Of a DNA stretch of 20,231 nt, positions 5,609 through 12,088 are shown piece by piece. Under the pieces are notes generated by a model. It was not told the DNA's origin. It worked only from the letters and a program-made list of their open reading frames with translations, and did not search any database. A program made the position numbers and the translations under genes. This stretch comes from Betaproteobacteria bacterium. Its GTDB lineage: Bacteria; Pseudomonadota; Gammaproteobacteria; Burkholderiales; Rhodocyclaceae. The stretch is taken from positions 1 through 20,231 of the forward strand of contig JAGWUW010000008.1 in the NCBI GenBank assembly GCA_028868235.1, written 5' to 3'. Position 1 is the first letter of the stretch. Each line of letters begins with the position of its first letter.

Positions 5609-7095
5609 GCCTCAATCAATCCATCCGCAGCCAAGCGGAAATGAAAAAGGCCCACGTTGGCGACCTTGCAGGGTCCGTGGGCCGTGACACAACTCTAGGT
5701 GGAATTATGGCACAGGACGAAGAATATCAAAGATTTGTGAGGGACAAGCTGGGAATCGTTACAAGGCGGGGGATTGAAACTCCCCTTCGTGACTACGGGT
5801 TATTCCCTCACCAGACGGACTTGGTGAAGTGGGCCTTGCGCCGGGCGACTGCGGCAATCTTCGCGGATACCGGACTCGGTAAAAGCCGGATGCAGGTAGC
5901 GTGGGCGGATATGGTGCATCGGCATACTGGCGGCGATGTGCTGATCCTGGCCCCCCTGGCAGTGGCAGAGCAGACGGTAGGGGAGGGGCAGAGTATCGGG
6001 GTATCCGTGACTCACGCCAGGGAAGAGGACCAGCTCCGGCCCGGAATCAATATCACGAACTACGACCGAATCCACAAGTTCAATTGCTCAAAGTTCGCTG
6101 GCGTGGTGCTGGATGAGTCGAGCATCATCAAACACCATACCGCAAAGACATTGCAGACGCTTCTGGATGCGTTCAGGCATACCCAGTTCAAGCTCTGCGC
6201 TACGGCGACTCCGGCCCCAAACGACTGGACTGAGCTTGGAAACCATTCCGAGTTCCTAGGCGTTCGGTCCAGGTCTGAGATGCTAGCCGAGTTCTTCGTG
6301 CATGACGCAGCGGATACCGGAACGTGGAGGCTGAAAGGCCACGCCAGAAACATTTTTTGGCAATGGGTTGCCTCCTGGGGGGCGATGATTCGTAGCCCTG
6401 CCGACCTTGGTCATGATGCCAGCCTGTATGCGCTTCCTCCGCTGCATGTCCAGCAACACACGGTAGAGATAGAGCACAACCCGGCGCATGGGTTGTTCCC
6501 GATGGAGGCGCAGTCGCTCATGGAGCGAAGGGACGCTCGTAAGCAGAGCATGAGCGAACGGGTGATGGCGTGTTCTGAAATCGTGAATTCAAACGACGAG
6601 CCGTGGGTTGTCTGGTGCGACCTCAATGCCGAGGGTGATTTCCTAGAGAAGTCGATCCGTGGTGCGGTGCAGATCAGCGGTTCTGATGATGCTGACGTGA
6701 AAGAAAAACGGCTTCATGATTTTGCCCACGGGCATATCCGGGTTCTGGTTAGCAAAGTTTCGATCTGTGGGTTCGGCTTGAATTGGCAACATTGCCGAAA
6801 CATGGCCTTTGTCGGAGTGACTGACTCATTCGAGGCTTATTACCAAGCCGTGCGGCGCTGCTGGAGGTTCGGCCAAAGGCATCCGGTGAATGTCCATGTA
6901 TTCGCCAGCAATCTAGAGGGCGCAGTCGTCGCAAACCTCCGGCGTAAGGAAATGGACGCCAAGGAAATGGCTGACGCGATGGCGATTGAAACCATTGACG
7001 CGATTCGCTCTGAGGTTCTTGGCCGAACCAAAGAGACAAATATTTACCGACCGGACTCTGTTATCCGTGTCCCCAAATTCCTGGAGGTTGTATGA
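5605..7095 (+). CDS. SNF2-type superfamily 2 helicase/translocase
   Basis: A 496-residue ATPase expected to move along double-stranded DNA. Motif I is DTGLGKS (residues 88-94), motif II LDESS (169-173, in place of DEAH), motif III ATATP (199-203), and the C-terminal lobe ends with QAVRRCWRFGQ (414-424), the motif VI form typical of SNF2 proteins. Residues 61-82 hold the FPHQTDLVKWAL helix that normally precedes motif I. No nuclease or target-recognition domain is visible. The ATG at 5605 overlaps the initiator stop (ATGA) with AGGAG upstream; an internal ATG at 5707 with TAGGTGG before it could give a shorter form. It is coupled to the DNA methyltransferase gene, so the two may act together on DNA modification, replication or evasion of host restriction; this is inference. 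Confidence 0.88.
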   Translation: MSLNQSIRSQAEMKKAHVGDLAGSVGRDTTLGGIMAQDEEYQRFVRDKLGIVTRRGIETPLRDYGLFPHQTDLVKWALRRATAAIFADTGLGKSRMQVAWADMVHRHTGGDVLILAPLAVAEQTVGEGQSIGVSVTHAREEDQLRPGINITNYDRIHKFNCSKFAGVVLDESSIIKHHTAKTLQTLLDAFRHTQFKLCATATPAPNDWTELGNHSEFLGVRSRSEMLAEFFVHDAADTGTWRLKGHARNIFWQWVASWGAMIRSPADLGHDASLYALPPLHVQQHTVEIEHNPAHGLFPMEAQSLMERRDARKQSMSERVMACSEIVNSNDEPWVVWCDLNAEGDFLEKSIRGAVQISGSDDADVKEKRLHDFAHGHIRVLVSKVSICGFGLNWQHCRNMAFVGVTDSFEAYYQAVRRCWRFGQRHPVNVHVFASNLEGAVVANLRRKEMDAKEMADAMAIETIDAIRSEVLGRTKETNIYRPDSVIRVPKFLEVV

Positions 7096-7961
7096 ACTGT
7101 ATCGATCAAGCGCACGGTGAAGGCTTCAGTATATTCAATGGAGACTGCGTTGATGTTTTGAAGGGAATCCCGGCCAAGTCCATCGACTACTCCATTTTCT
7201 CGCCTCCATTTTCCAGCCTCTATACCTATTCCAATAGCCCGAGGGATATGGGGAACTGTCGGACAGACAAAGAGTTCTTTGAGCATTTCGGCTTTCTGGT
7301 TGATGAGCTTCTGCGAGTGATGAAGCCGGGGCATAACGTCAGCTTCCATTGCATGTTGATGCCGACGAGCAAGGAGCGGGATGGGTATATAGGGCTTAAG
7401 GATTTTCGAGGCGACTTGATCCGGGCCTTCCAGTCCAAGGGGTTTATCTACGCATCCGAGGTCTGTATTTGGAAAGACCCGGTGACTGCGATGCAGCGGA
7501 CTAAGGCGCTTGGTCTTCTGCATAAGACGGTCAGAGAAAACGCCTGCATGTCTCGCCAGGGAATTCCCGACTACCTTGTTACCGTTCGCGCTCCGGGCGA
7601 GATGGTGGATAGGGTTAAGCACGATCCAGAGCAGTACCCAGTGACGAAGTGGCAGCGGGTAGCCAGCCCGGTATGGACTGACATTAATCCTAGTGACACG
7701 CTGCAATATCAGTCCGCCAGGGAGCATGAGGACGAGCGCCATATCTGCCCGCTGCAACTTCAAGTCATCGAGCGCGGGATTGATCTCTGGACTAATCCGG
7801 GTGATGTGGTTCTATCGCCATTCACGGGCATTGGGTCAGAGGGTCACGTGAGCTTGCAGATGGGCAGGAAATTTATAGGCATTGAGCTGAAGCGGAGTTA
7901 CTACCTTCAGGCGACAAGGAACCTGCAAAACGCACTTAAGCAGACAGGGATGCTTTTGTGA
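7092..7961 (+). CDS. Beta-class DNA methyltransferase (SPPF motif; N4-cytosine or N6-adenine)
   Basis: A 289-residue SAM-dependent DNA methyltransferase. The catalytic motif IV is SPPF (residues 37-40), near the N-terminus. Motif X (HICPLQLQVIERGIDLW, about 217-233), motif I (FTGIG, 244-248) and motif II (FIGIELKRSY) come at the C-terminus. This IV-(TRD)-X-I order defines the beta class. SPPF, in place of DPPY, is the form in M.PvuII, an N4-cytosine enzyme, so m4C is favoured, though SPPF alone does not settle the base. The middle part (about 90-200) would contain target recognition. No restriction endonuclease is beside it, so it is probably a solitary phage enzyme protecting phage DNA or affecting packaging or expression. 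ATGA overlap with the helicase and GTGA overlap with dnaB place it inside the replication operon. Confidence 0.88.
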   Translation: MNCIDQAHGEGFSIFNGDCVDVLKGIPAKSIDYSIFSPPFSSLYTYSNSPRDMGNCRTDKEFFEHFGFLVDELLRVMKPGHNVSFHCMLMPTSKERDGYIGLKDFRGDLIRAFQSKGFIYASEVCIWKDPVTAMQRTKALGLLHKTVRENACMSRQGIPDYLVTVRAPGEMVDRVKHDPEQYPVTKWQRVASPVWTDINPSDTLQYQSAREHEDERHICPLQLQVIERGIDLWTNPGDVVLSPFTGIGSEGHVSLQMGRKFIGIELKRSYYLQATRNLQNALKQTGMLL

Positions 7962-9385
7962 GTCACCCAGACCAATCCGAAATGTTGCGGCTTCCTCCGT
8001 ACTCGGTTGAGTCGGAGCAGTCCGTCATAGGCGGGCTGCTTATCGACAATTCCGCATGGGACCGGATAGCGGATGTGGTGAGCGGTGAAGATTTCTACCG
8101 TGACGATCATCGCCGCATCTTCGGTCACATCCGCCGGCTGATGGAGTCGAACAAGCCTGCCGACGTGATCACGGTCTATGACGAAATCGAGAAGTCGAAT
8201 GAGGTAGATCAGACCGGGGGGCTGGCGTACCTGGCAGAAGTCGCCAATCACACGCCGTCTGCGGCGAACATCAAGCGGTATGCTGAAACGGTGGCAGACA
8301 AGGCGCTCCGCCGAAAGCTGATCGTAGTCGGCGCACAGGTCCAGGAATTGGCATGGGCTTCAACGGGGGACGCGAAATCGGCCGTTGAAGAGGCGCAGGG
8401 CATGTTCCAGCCGCTTGAGGATGTGGGCCGGTCAAAGTCTGAGCCGCGCAGCCTTTCATCGGTTCTGGTGTCGGCTATCGAAATCATCGAGCAGAACATG
8501 GACCGGAAAGGCGGATACACCGGGGTCCCATCTGGTTTCTATGACATAGACGCGAAGCTGAACGGTATGGCGGCGGGTGATTTGATCATCCTGGCGGGCC
8601 GACCATCCATGGGTAAATCCACGCTCGGAATGAACATCGCGGAGAACGTCGCGCTAGATGGTGGATCGGTAGCGGTGTTCAGCCTTGAAATGGGAGATGT
8701 TCAACTGGCCATGAGGACCATCTCTAGCGTGTCTGGGGTTGATTTTGGGGATGTCAGGTCTGGGAAGTTGAATAACGAGCAATGGGACAAAATTGGGGCA
8801 TCGCTTGGGCAGTTGCATCAGGCGGGGATAGTGATTGATGAGACCAGCGGGCTATCCGTAGCTCAGATTGCCGCCAGGAGTCGCAGGATCAAGCGCAAGG
8901 CCGGGAAGTTGGACCTGATCGTTATCGACTATCTCCAGCTCATTACGCCACCACGTAGCGTTACGGCGAACAACCGTAACGACGAGGTAACGGCCATCTC
9001 CGCCGGACTGAAGAAGCTGGCAAAGGAAATGGCCTGTCCGGTCCTCTGCCTGTCTCAGCTCTCCCGCAGGGTGGAAGAGCGGGCGGACAAGCGGCCTCTG
9101 ATGAGTGATCTTCGGGACTCAGGCGCAATCGAGCAGGACGCCGACGTGATCATGATGATGTACCGGGACGAGTATTACAACGAAAACACCCAATGGAAGG
9201 GCATGGCAGAGGTAGATATTGCCAAGCACCGAAATGGCGAAACCGGCATGGTTCGGATGGTGTTCCAGGGGAATTACTGCCGATTTCGGAATGCCGACCA
9301 CGCAGTGATTGCCGCAATGGAGCATACGGAGAGGGAGAAGAAGGAGTCTGACAAGAAACCGGCCAAGCGAGGATTCAATGACTGA
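7958..9385 (+). CDS. DnaB-type replicative DNA helicase
   Basis: A 475-residue replicative helicase, the full length of the DnaB family. Residues about 10-115 are the N-terminal DnaB domain (PPYSVESEQSVIGGLLIDN). The RecA-like motor has Walker A GRPSMGKST (214-222), FSLEMG (241-246), Walker B LIVIDYLQLI (320-329) and the C-terminal LSQLSRRVEERADKRPLMSD and LRDSGAIEQDADVIMMMYRD blocks with the arginine-finger region. It would form the hexameric ring at the phage fork and be placed by the O-like initiator. The start is GTG at 7958, overlapping the methyltransferase stop (GTGA), with AGGGA upstream. Having its own DnaB makes phage replication less dependent on the host helicase and loader. Confidence 0.95.
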   Translation: MSHPDQSEMLRLPPYSVESEQSVIGGLLIDNSAWDRIADVVSGEDFYRDDHRRIFGHIRRLMESNKPADVITVYDEIEKSNEVDQTGGLAYLAEVANHTPSAANIKRYAETVADKALRRKLIVVGAQVQELAWASTGDAKSAVEEAQGMFQPLEDVGRSKSEPRSLSSVLVSAIEIIEQNMDRKGGYTGVPSGFYDIDAKLNGMAAGDLIILAGRPSMGKSTLGMNIAENVALDGGSVAVFSLEMGDVQLAMRTISSVSGVDFGDVRSGKLNNEQWDKIGASLGQLHQAGIVIDETSGLSVAQIAARSRRIKRKAGKLDLIVIDYLQLITPPRSVTANNRNDEVTAISAGLKKLAKEMACPVLCLSQLSRRVEERADKRPLMSDLRDSGAIEQDADVIMMMYRDEYYNENTQWKGMAEVDIAKHRNGETGMVRMVFQGNYCRFRNADHAVIAAMEHTEREKKESDKKPAKRGFND

Positions 9386-9572
9386 TCCCTACGGCTGTCA
9401 CAACTCCAAGCGCGAGGCTGGCTACTACGCCAGCGCCGGGATGATGGTTTCTGGACATCCTCCAGTTCAGGTCAGGGTATCCATTGCGACCTACATTGAG
9501 GACGCGGCAAGCAAGGCGTGTCAGTACGATCAGCGGGCGAATGATCCTCGGTGCGAAGGGTGCCAGAAATGA
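9378..9572 (+). CDS. Small Cys-containing protein (64 aa)
   Basis: Starts MTDPYGCHNSKREAGYYASA at an ATG overlapping the end of dnaB by 8 bp, with GAGGA 6 nt upstream. The C-terminus has CQYDQRANDPRCEGCQK, with three Cys including a terminal CxxC; together with the Cys at position 7 these could bind a metal. Its stop overlaps the next ATG (ATGA). The position between replication and nin-type genes is like that of the small zinc-binding Nin proteins of lambdoid phages, but I cannot match it to a named one. Function unknown. Confidence 0.65.
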   Translation: MTDPYGCHNSKREAGYYASAGMMVSGHPPVQVRVSIATYIEDAASKACQYDQRANDPRCEGCQK

Positions 9573-9817
9573 CTGATTGCCTTGGATGCCAATCCTGCGA
9601 AGATGGGCCGATTGTGACGCTGATCAGTGGCGCGCAGGTATGCAATCTCTGCCCGGCGTGGCGGGTTGAATGCGAGGCGCGGGAGTTGCTGGACATGCCC
9701 CTGGAAGCGAGGCGGGCGGCCCTGGCAGATCGTGAGTCGAAGCGTGGAGTCAAGTCCGTCAATGCGCTCAAGGACGTGATGAAAGCAGTATTCGAGGCTA
9801 GGAGGGCCAATGGTTAA
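9569..9817 (+). CDS. Small zinc-ribbon-like protein (82 aa)
   Basis: Starts MTDCLGCQSCEDGPIVTLIS. Six Cys are in the first 35 residues (CLGCQSC, then CNLCPAWRVEC), arranged as two knuckles around a short beta hairpin, which fits a zinc ribbon. The remaining residues (LLDMPLEARRAALADRESKR) form a charged helix. In many phages a very similar pattern precedes ninB, and this one overlaps ninB by 8 bp. The ATG is fixed by an ATGA overlap with the previous gene; the longer in-frame start at 9551 lies inside that gene and has less support. Probably a nucleic-acid or protein adaptor in recombination; no function is proved. Confidence 0.7.
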   Translation: MTDCLGCQSCEDGPIVTLISGAQVCNLCPAWRVECEARELLDMPLEARRAALADRESKRGVKSVNALKDVMKAVFEARRANG

Positions 9818-10214
9818 GCGGATCGTGATTACGGGCGACCTATCCAGGGCCTACGCTCAGAAGGTCGTCAGCGAGGCCCCAGAGGGGTACGTTTGCGAGA
9901 TCAAGGAGCGGACCCGGACGGCGGATCAAAACGCAGCCCTCCACGCGATGCTGACCGATATATCCCGCCAGGTGGATTGGGCCGGGAAGCGCCGGTCAGT
10001 GGAGGACTGGAAGGCCCTCATGGTCTCGGCTCATCGTCTGGCCATGAAAGAGGCGGGCGATGTGGTTCCAGGGTTGGAAGGAGAGTTCGTCCAGCTACGG
10101 AAATCCACGGCATCAATGGGCGTCCGGGAGCTGGGCAGTCTCCTTGAATATGTCTCCGCATGGGGAGCAATGAATGGCGTCAAGTTCCGGGCGCCGGAAA
10201 GGATGGCAGCGTAA
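9810..10214 (+). CDS. ninB: NinB/Orf-family recombination mediator
   Basis: A 134-residue protein of the lambda NinB (Orf) family, which binds single-stranded DNA and SSB and replaces the RecFOR functions in phage recombination. Recognisable parts are the conserved KERTRTADQNAALHAMLTDI block, followed by WAGKRRSVEDWKALMVSAHR and VPGLEGEFVQLRKSTASMGV, and the final helix ELGSLLEYVSAWGAMNGVKF. Length matches the family (about 140). AGGAGG lies 5 nt upstream of the ATG. It works with NinG downstream and with the RecT/exonuclease pair of the leftward operon. Confidence 0.92.
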   Translation: MVKRIVITGDLSRAYAQKVVSEAPEGYVCEIKERTRTADQNAALHAMLTDISRQVDWAGKRRSVEDWKALMVSAHRLAMKEAGDVVPGLEGEFVQLRKSTASMGVRELGSLLEYVSAWGAMNGVKFRAPERMAA

Positions 10215-10756
10215 TGGCGAAATGCAAAATCTGCAAACAGCCATATCAGAAGCGCCGAATGACGCAGAAGGTTTGCGAAACGGTGGAGTGCGCCCAGGCG
10301 TATGCCGTCATCGATAGGCACATGAAGGAACTGAAGGAGATTCGGGCCAGGAAACTGGCGATCAAGCCCCGTGGTCAATGGATAAAGGAGGCGCAAATTG
10401 CATTCAACGCATACATCAGAGAGCGAGACAAAGGAAAGCCCTGTATCTGCTGTGGAAATGCGCTCACAAATGAGGCTATTGGTGGCGGATTTGATGCAGG
10501 CCATTACCGCAGCATTGGAAGCGCACCCCATCTCCGATTCGATGAACGTAATTGTCACGGCCAGCGGAAGCAATGTAACCGTTACGGCGCTGGGAGGGCC
10601 GTCGATTACCGTATCGGCCTCATCGCCAGAATCGGACTAGCAGCCGTTGAATCTCTGGAAGCAGATCAGTCGGTCAAGAAATACACCATCGATGATGCGC
10701 AGAGGATCAAGGCGGAGTACCGGGCCAAGCTGAAAGCCCTCAAGGGGGAGTCATGA
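10214..10756 (+). CDS. ninG: NinG/Rap-family recombination endonuclease
   Basis: A 180-residue protein of the lambda NinG (Rap) family, a structure-specific nuclease acting on branched recombination intermediates such as Holliday junctions and D-loops. The N-terminal Cys cluster (MAKCKICKQPYQKRR, then VCETVEC) is followed by a long basic helix and an HNH-like region with CICCGN, FDAGHYRSIGSAPHLRFDER, NCHGQRKQCNRY; the Cys and His there fit the metal-binding core. ATG at 10214 overlaps the ninB stop as TAATG, which decides the start; a longer in-frame reading from 10160 lies inside ninB. The following gene begins at an ATGA overlap. Confidence 0.92.
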   Translation: MAKCKICKQPYQKRRMTQKVCETVECAQAYAVIDRHMKELKEIRARKLAIKPRGQWIKEAQIAFNAYIRERDKGKPCICCGNALTNEAIGGGFDAGHYRSIGSAPHLRFDERNCHGQRKQCNRYGAGRAVDYRIGLIARIGLAAVESLEADQSVKKYTIDDAQRIKAEYRAKLKALKGES

Positions 10757-10956
10757 CCGACAAGCCTAAATTCTCCTACGAGTGGGGCGACCCTGCCCTA
10801 GTGGCGGAAATCCACGAACGCCAGGAACTCAAAGGATGCAAGGACTGCATTCATCGGGTGGTGCTTTGGGAGGTCCAGGTCTGCGCAAAGCAGCCGGGGA
10901 TTGCAGGGAAGCAGATGGCACGGTGCGGGAAATTTCAGGGGAGTGAGCGGAAATGA
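10753..10956 (+). CDS. Small Cys-containing protein (67 aa)
   Basis: Begins MTDKPKFSYEWGDPALVAEI. The second half has four Cys (GCKDC, then VCAKQ and ARCGKF), the typical number for one structural zinc. The start overlaps ninG (ATGA) and the stop overlaps the Q-like gene (ATGA). With the genes at 4304, 9378 and 9569 it is the fourth tiny Cys-rich protein in the rightward operon. No family is recognised; a nucleic-acid-binding or protein-adaptor role is a guess. Confidence 0.7.
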   Translation: MTDKPKFSYEWGDPALVAEIHERQELKGCKDCIHRVVLWEVQVCAKQPGIAGKQMARCGKFQGSERK

Positions 10957-11489
10957 CGGCAACAAGAGCGATTATTATTGATAATCCACGGCTATTTGAT
11001 AGCGCCCATGACGCCCTACGATTTGCATTCCTGTTCTCTGGCCAGCAGTATCCGATGACGATCATGGGCAAGATGATGCGCGGCTGCATTGGTAGCGGGA
11101 GGGGATTATCAGGGCTGGATGGCGCTGCCCAGTCAGGGATGATCCTCGGAATGCTGGCCGAGCTGTCCATGACCCATCAGTCCGCGATTACTGCCCGCTA
11201 TGCCGATGAGGGAGACAAGAGATTCATGCAGGCGGTAAATAAGCTGTCCATGGAGCCATCAATAGCCCCGGCTGGCCTATCCCACCGGCTAGAGCGCCAG
11301 GCGCTTGTAGCTCGATACTTCGGCCATCGCGTCAATCTTGGGGAGGTAGCGGAAAAGATCGGCGTCCATCGGAACACGGTCGGGCAGCATAACCGGGTCA
11401 TCCGTGAGCGGTTAGACGCCATAGAGAGTCTAGCTTACAACCAGATCGCGGACATAATGCTTGCTAGGGAACTGATATATAAGGCATAA
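10953..11489 (+). CDS. Q-like late-gene regulator (antiterminator candidate) with C-terminal helix-turn-helix
   Basis: A 178-residue protein, last gene of the early operon and directly upstream of the putative late promoter, the place of Q in lambdoid phages. The N-terminal half has the GSGRGLSGLDGAAQSGMILG pattern and ITARYA. The C-terminal half has RQALVARYFGHRVNLGEVAE and KIGVHRNTVGQHNRVIRERL, a clear sigma-like helix-turn-helix. That layout (GLSGLDGAAQ-type N part, then a -35-like-binding HTH) is seen in phage late antiterminators of the 21/82 type. It has only one Cys, so a zinc knuckle is absent. It would bind DNA at the late promoter and let RNA polymerase pass the terminator at 11580-11612. 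ATGA overlap fixes the start. The alternative is a transcription activator of the late operon. Confidence 0.65.
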   Translation: MTATRAIIIDNPRLFDSAHDALRFAFLFSGQQYPMTIMGKMMRGCIGSGRGLSGLDGAAQSGMILGMLAELSMTHQSAITARYADEGDKRFMQAVNKLSMEPSIAPAGLSHRLERQALVARYFGHRVNLGEVAEKIGVHRNTVGQHNRVIRERLDAIESLAYNQIADIMLARELIYKA

Positions 11490-11517
11490 ATCACCCGCTA
11501 ATAATGTTTTGAATTGC

Positions 11518-11546
11518 TTGACAGGGCATCAAAGCCCGATTAAAGT
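11518..11546 (+). promoter_or_regulatory. Predicted late promoter (pR'-like) with dyad in spacer
   Basis: TTGACA (11518-11523), 17-bp spacer, TAAAGT (11541-11546, 4 of 6 matches). The spacer contains GGGC-ATCAAA-GCCC (11524-11537), a dyad at the place where Q-binding elements lie in lambdoid late promoters. Transcription would start at about 11553. Confidence 0.6.
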
Positions 11547-11579
11547 GCCAAATCAGATACACGTCATATCTGCGACCAG

Positions 11580-11612
11580 AAGCTCGGAACCGCGAAAGCG
11601 ACCGGGCTTTTT
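11580..11612 (+). terminator. Intrinsic terminator in late leader (tR'-like)
   Basis: Outer stem AAGCTCGG/CCGGGCTT (with one G-T pair), a small internal loop, inner stem CGC/GCG and a GAAA tetraloop, followed by TTTTT (11608-11612). It ends about 60 nt after the predicted late transcription start and before any gene, so it would stop late transcription unless antiterminated. Confidence 0.8.
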
Positions 11613-11773
11613 CTATTTCCGCACACCCTAGCGCCGGCCAAGTGGGGAAGAAAACGCCGGCAACCCGCGACGTAGGCGCGCCAGCCTCATCCTCCGCTTT
11701 GTGCATGAGCGGCCTCTTGTTGGCACGGGCGCGGGACATTCAAGGTGACCAACCTTCGAGGAGTCACAACCCC

Positions 11774-12088
11774 ATGGAAAACAGTAAAGAACAGGCAAGT
11801 ACAGCGAAGAAGCGGGGAAATCCGAAAGGCACGCTTCCGCCGAACGCCGGAAAAGGCCGCAAGCCTGGAACGCCAAACAGGGTCACGAAGGCCCTCAAGG
11901 ACATGATTCTTGGAGCGCTGAACGAGAAGGGCGGCCAGGAATACCTTGCAAAGCAGGCAGACGAGAACCCGGTGGCATTCATGGCACTACTTGGCAAGGT
12001 GCTTCCGACGACGCTTGCCGGAGACCCGAATGCTCCGTTGTCGGTGGCAGTGATCACCCGGCGCGTGATTGACCCGGCGCCGAAGTGA
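11774..12088 (+). CDS. Probable terminase small subunit
   Basis: A 104-residue basic protein beginning MENSKEQASTAKKRGNPKGT, with a Lys/Gly/Pro-rich arm (PPNAGKGRKPGTPNRVTKAL) followed by helices (LKDMILGALNEKGGQEYLAK). Proteins with this KGRKPGxPNRxT pattern often stand directly before large terminases. The gene is the first of the late operon and its stop overlaps the large-terminase start (GTGA). It should recognise phage DNA and direct the large subunit to the packaging site. Assignment rests on place and the basic arm, not on a clear fold. GAGGAG lies 10-11 nt ahead of the ATG at 11774; longer readings from 11642 have no such site. Confidence 0.6.
   Translation: MENSKEQASTAKKRGNPKGTLPPNAGKGRKPGTPNRVTKALKDMILGALNEKGGQEYLAKQADENPVAFMALLGKVLPTTLAGDPNAPLSVAVITRRVIDPAPK

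Larger units (their letters stand above)
11490..11773 (+). other. Late control region without genes
   Basis: The 284-bp gap between the Q-like gene and the first late gene. It holds the late promoter (11518-11546), the leader terminator (11580-11612), and about 160 bp further with no believable gene. An in-frame upstream extension of the next ORF to 11642 has no ribosome-binding site. The packaging (pac or cos) site could be here or in the small-terminase gene, but I cannot recognise it. Confidence 0.6.

Noticed and set aside
10398..10640. 80-codon frame inside ninG in another register
   Set aside because: TTG start without a ribosome-binding site, fully inside a conserved gene; the Thr/Val-rich look is not enough support.
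11642..11773. N-terminal extension of the small terminase
   Set aside because: No ribosome-binding site; GAGGAG supports the start at 11774.
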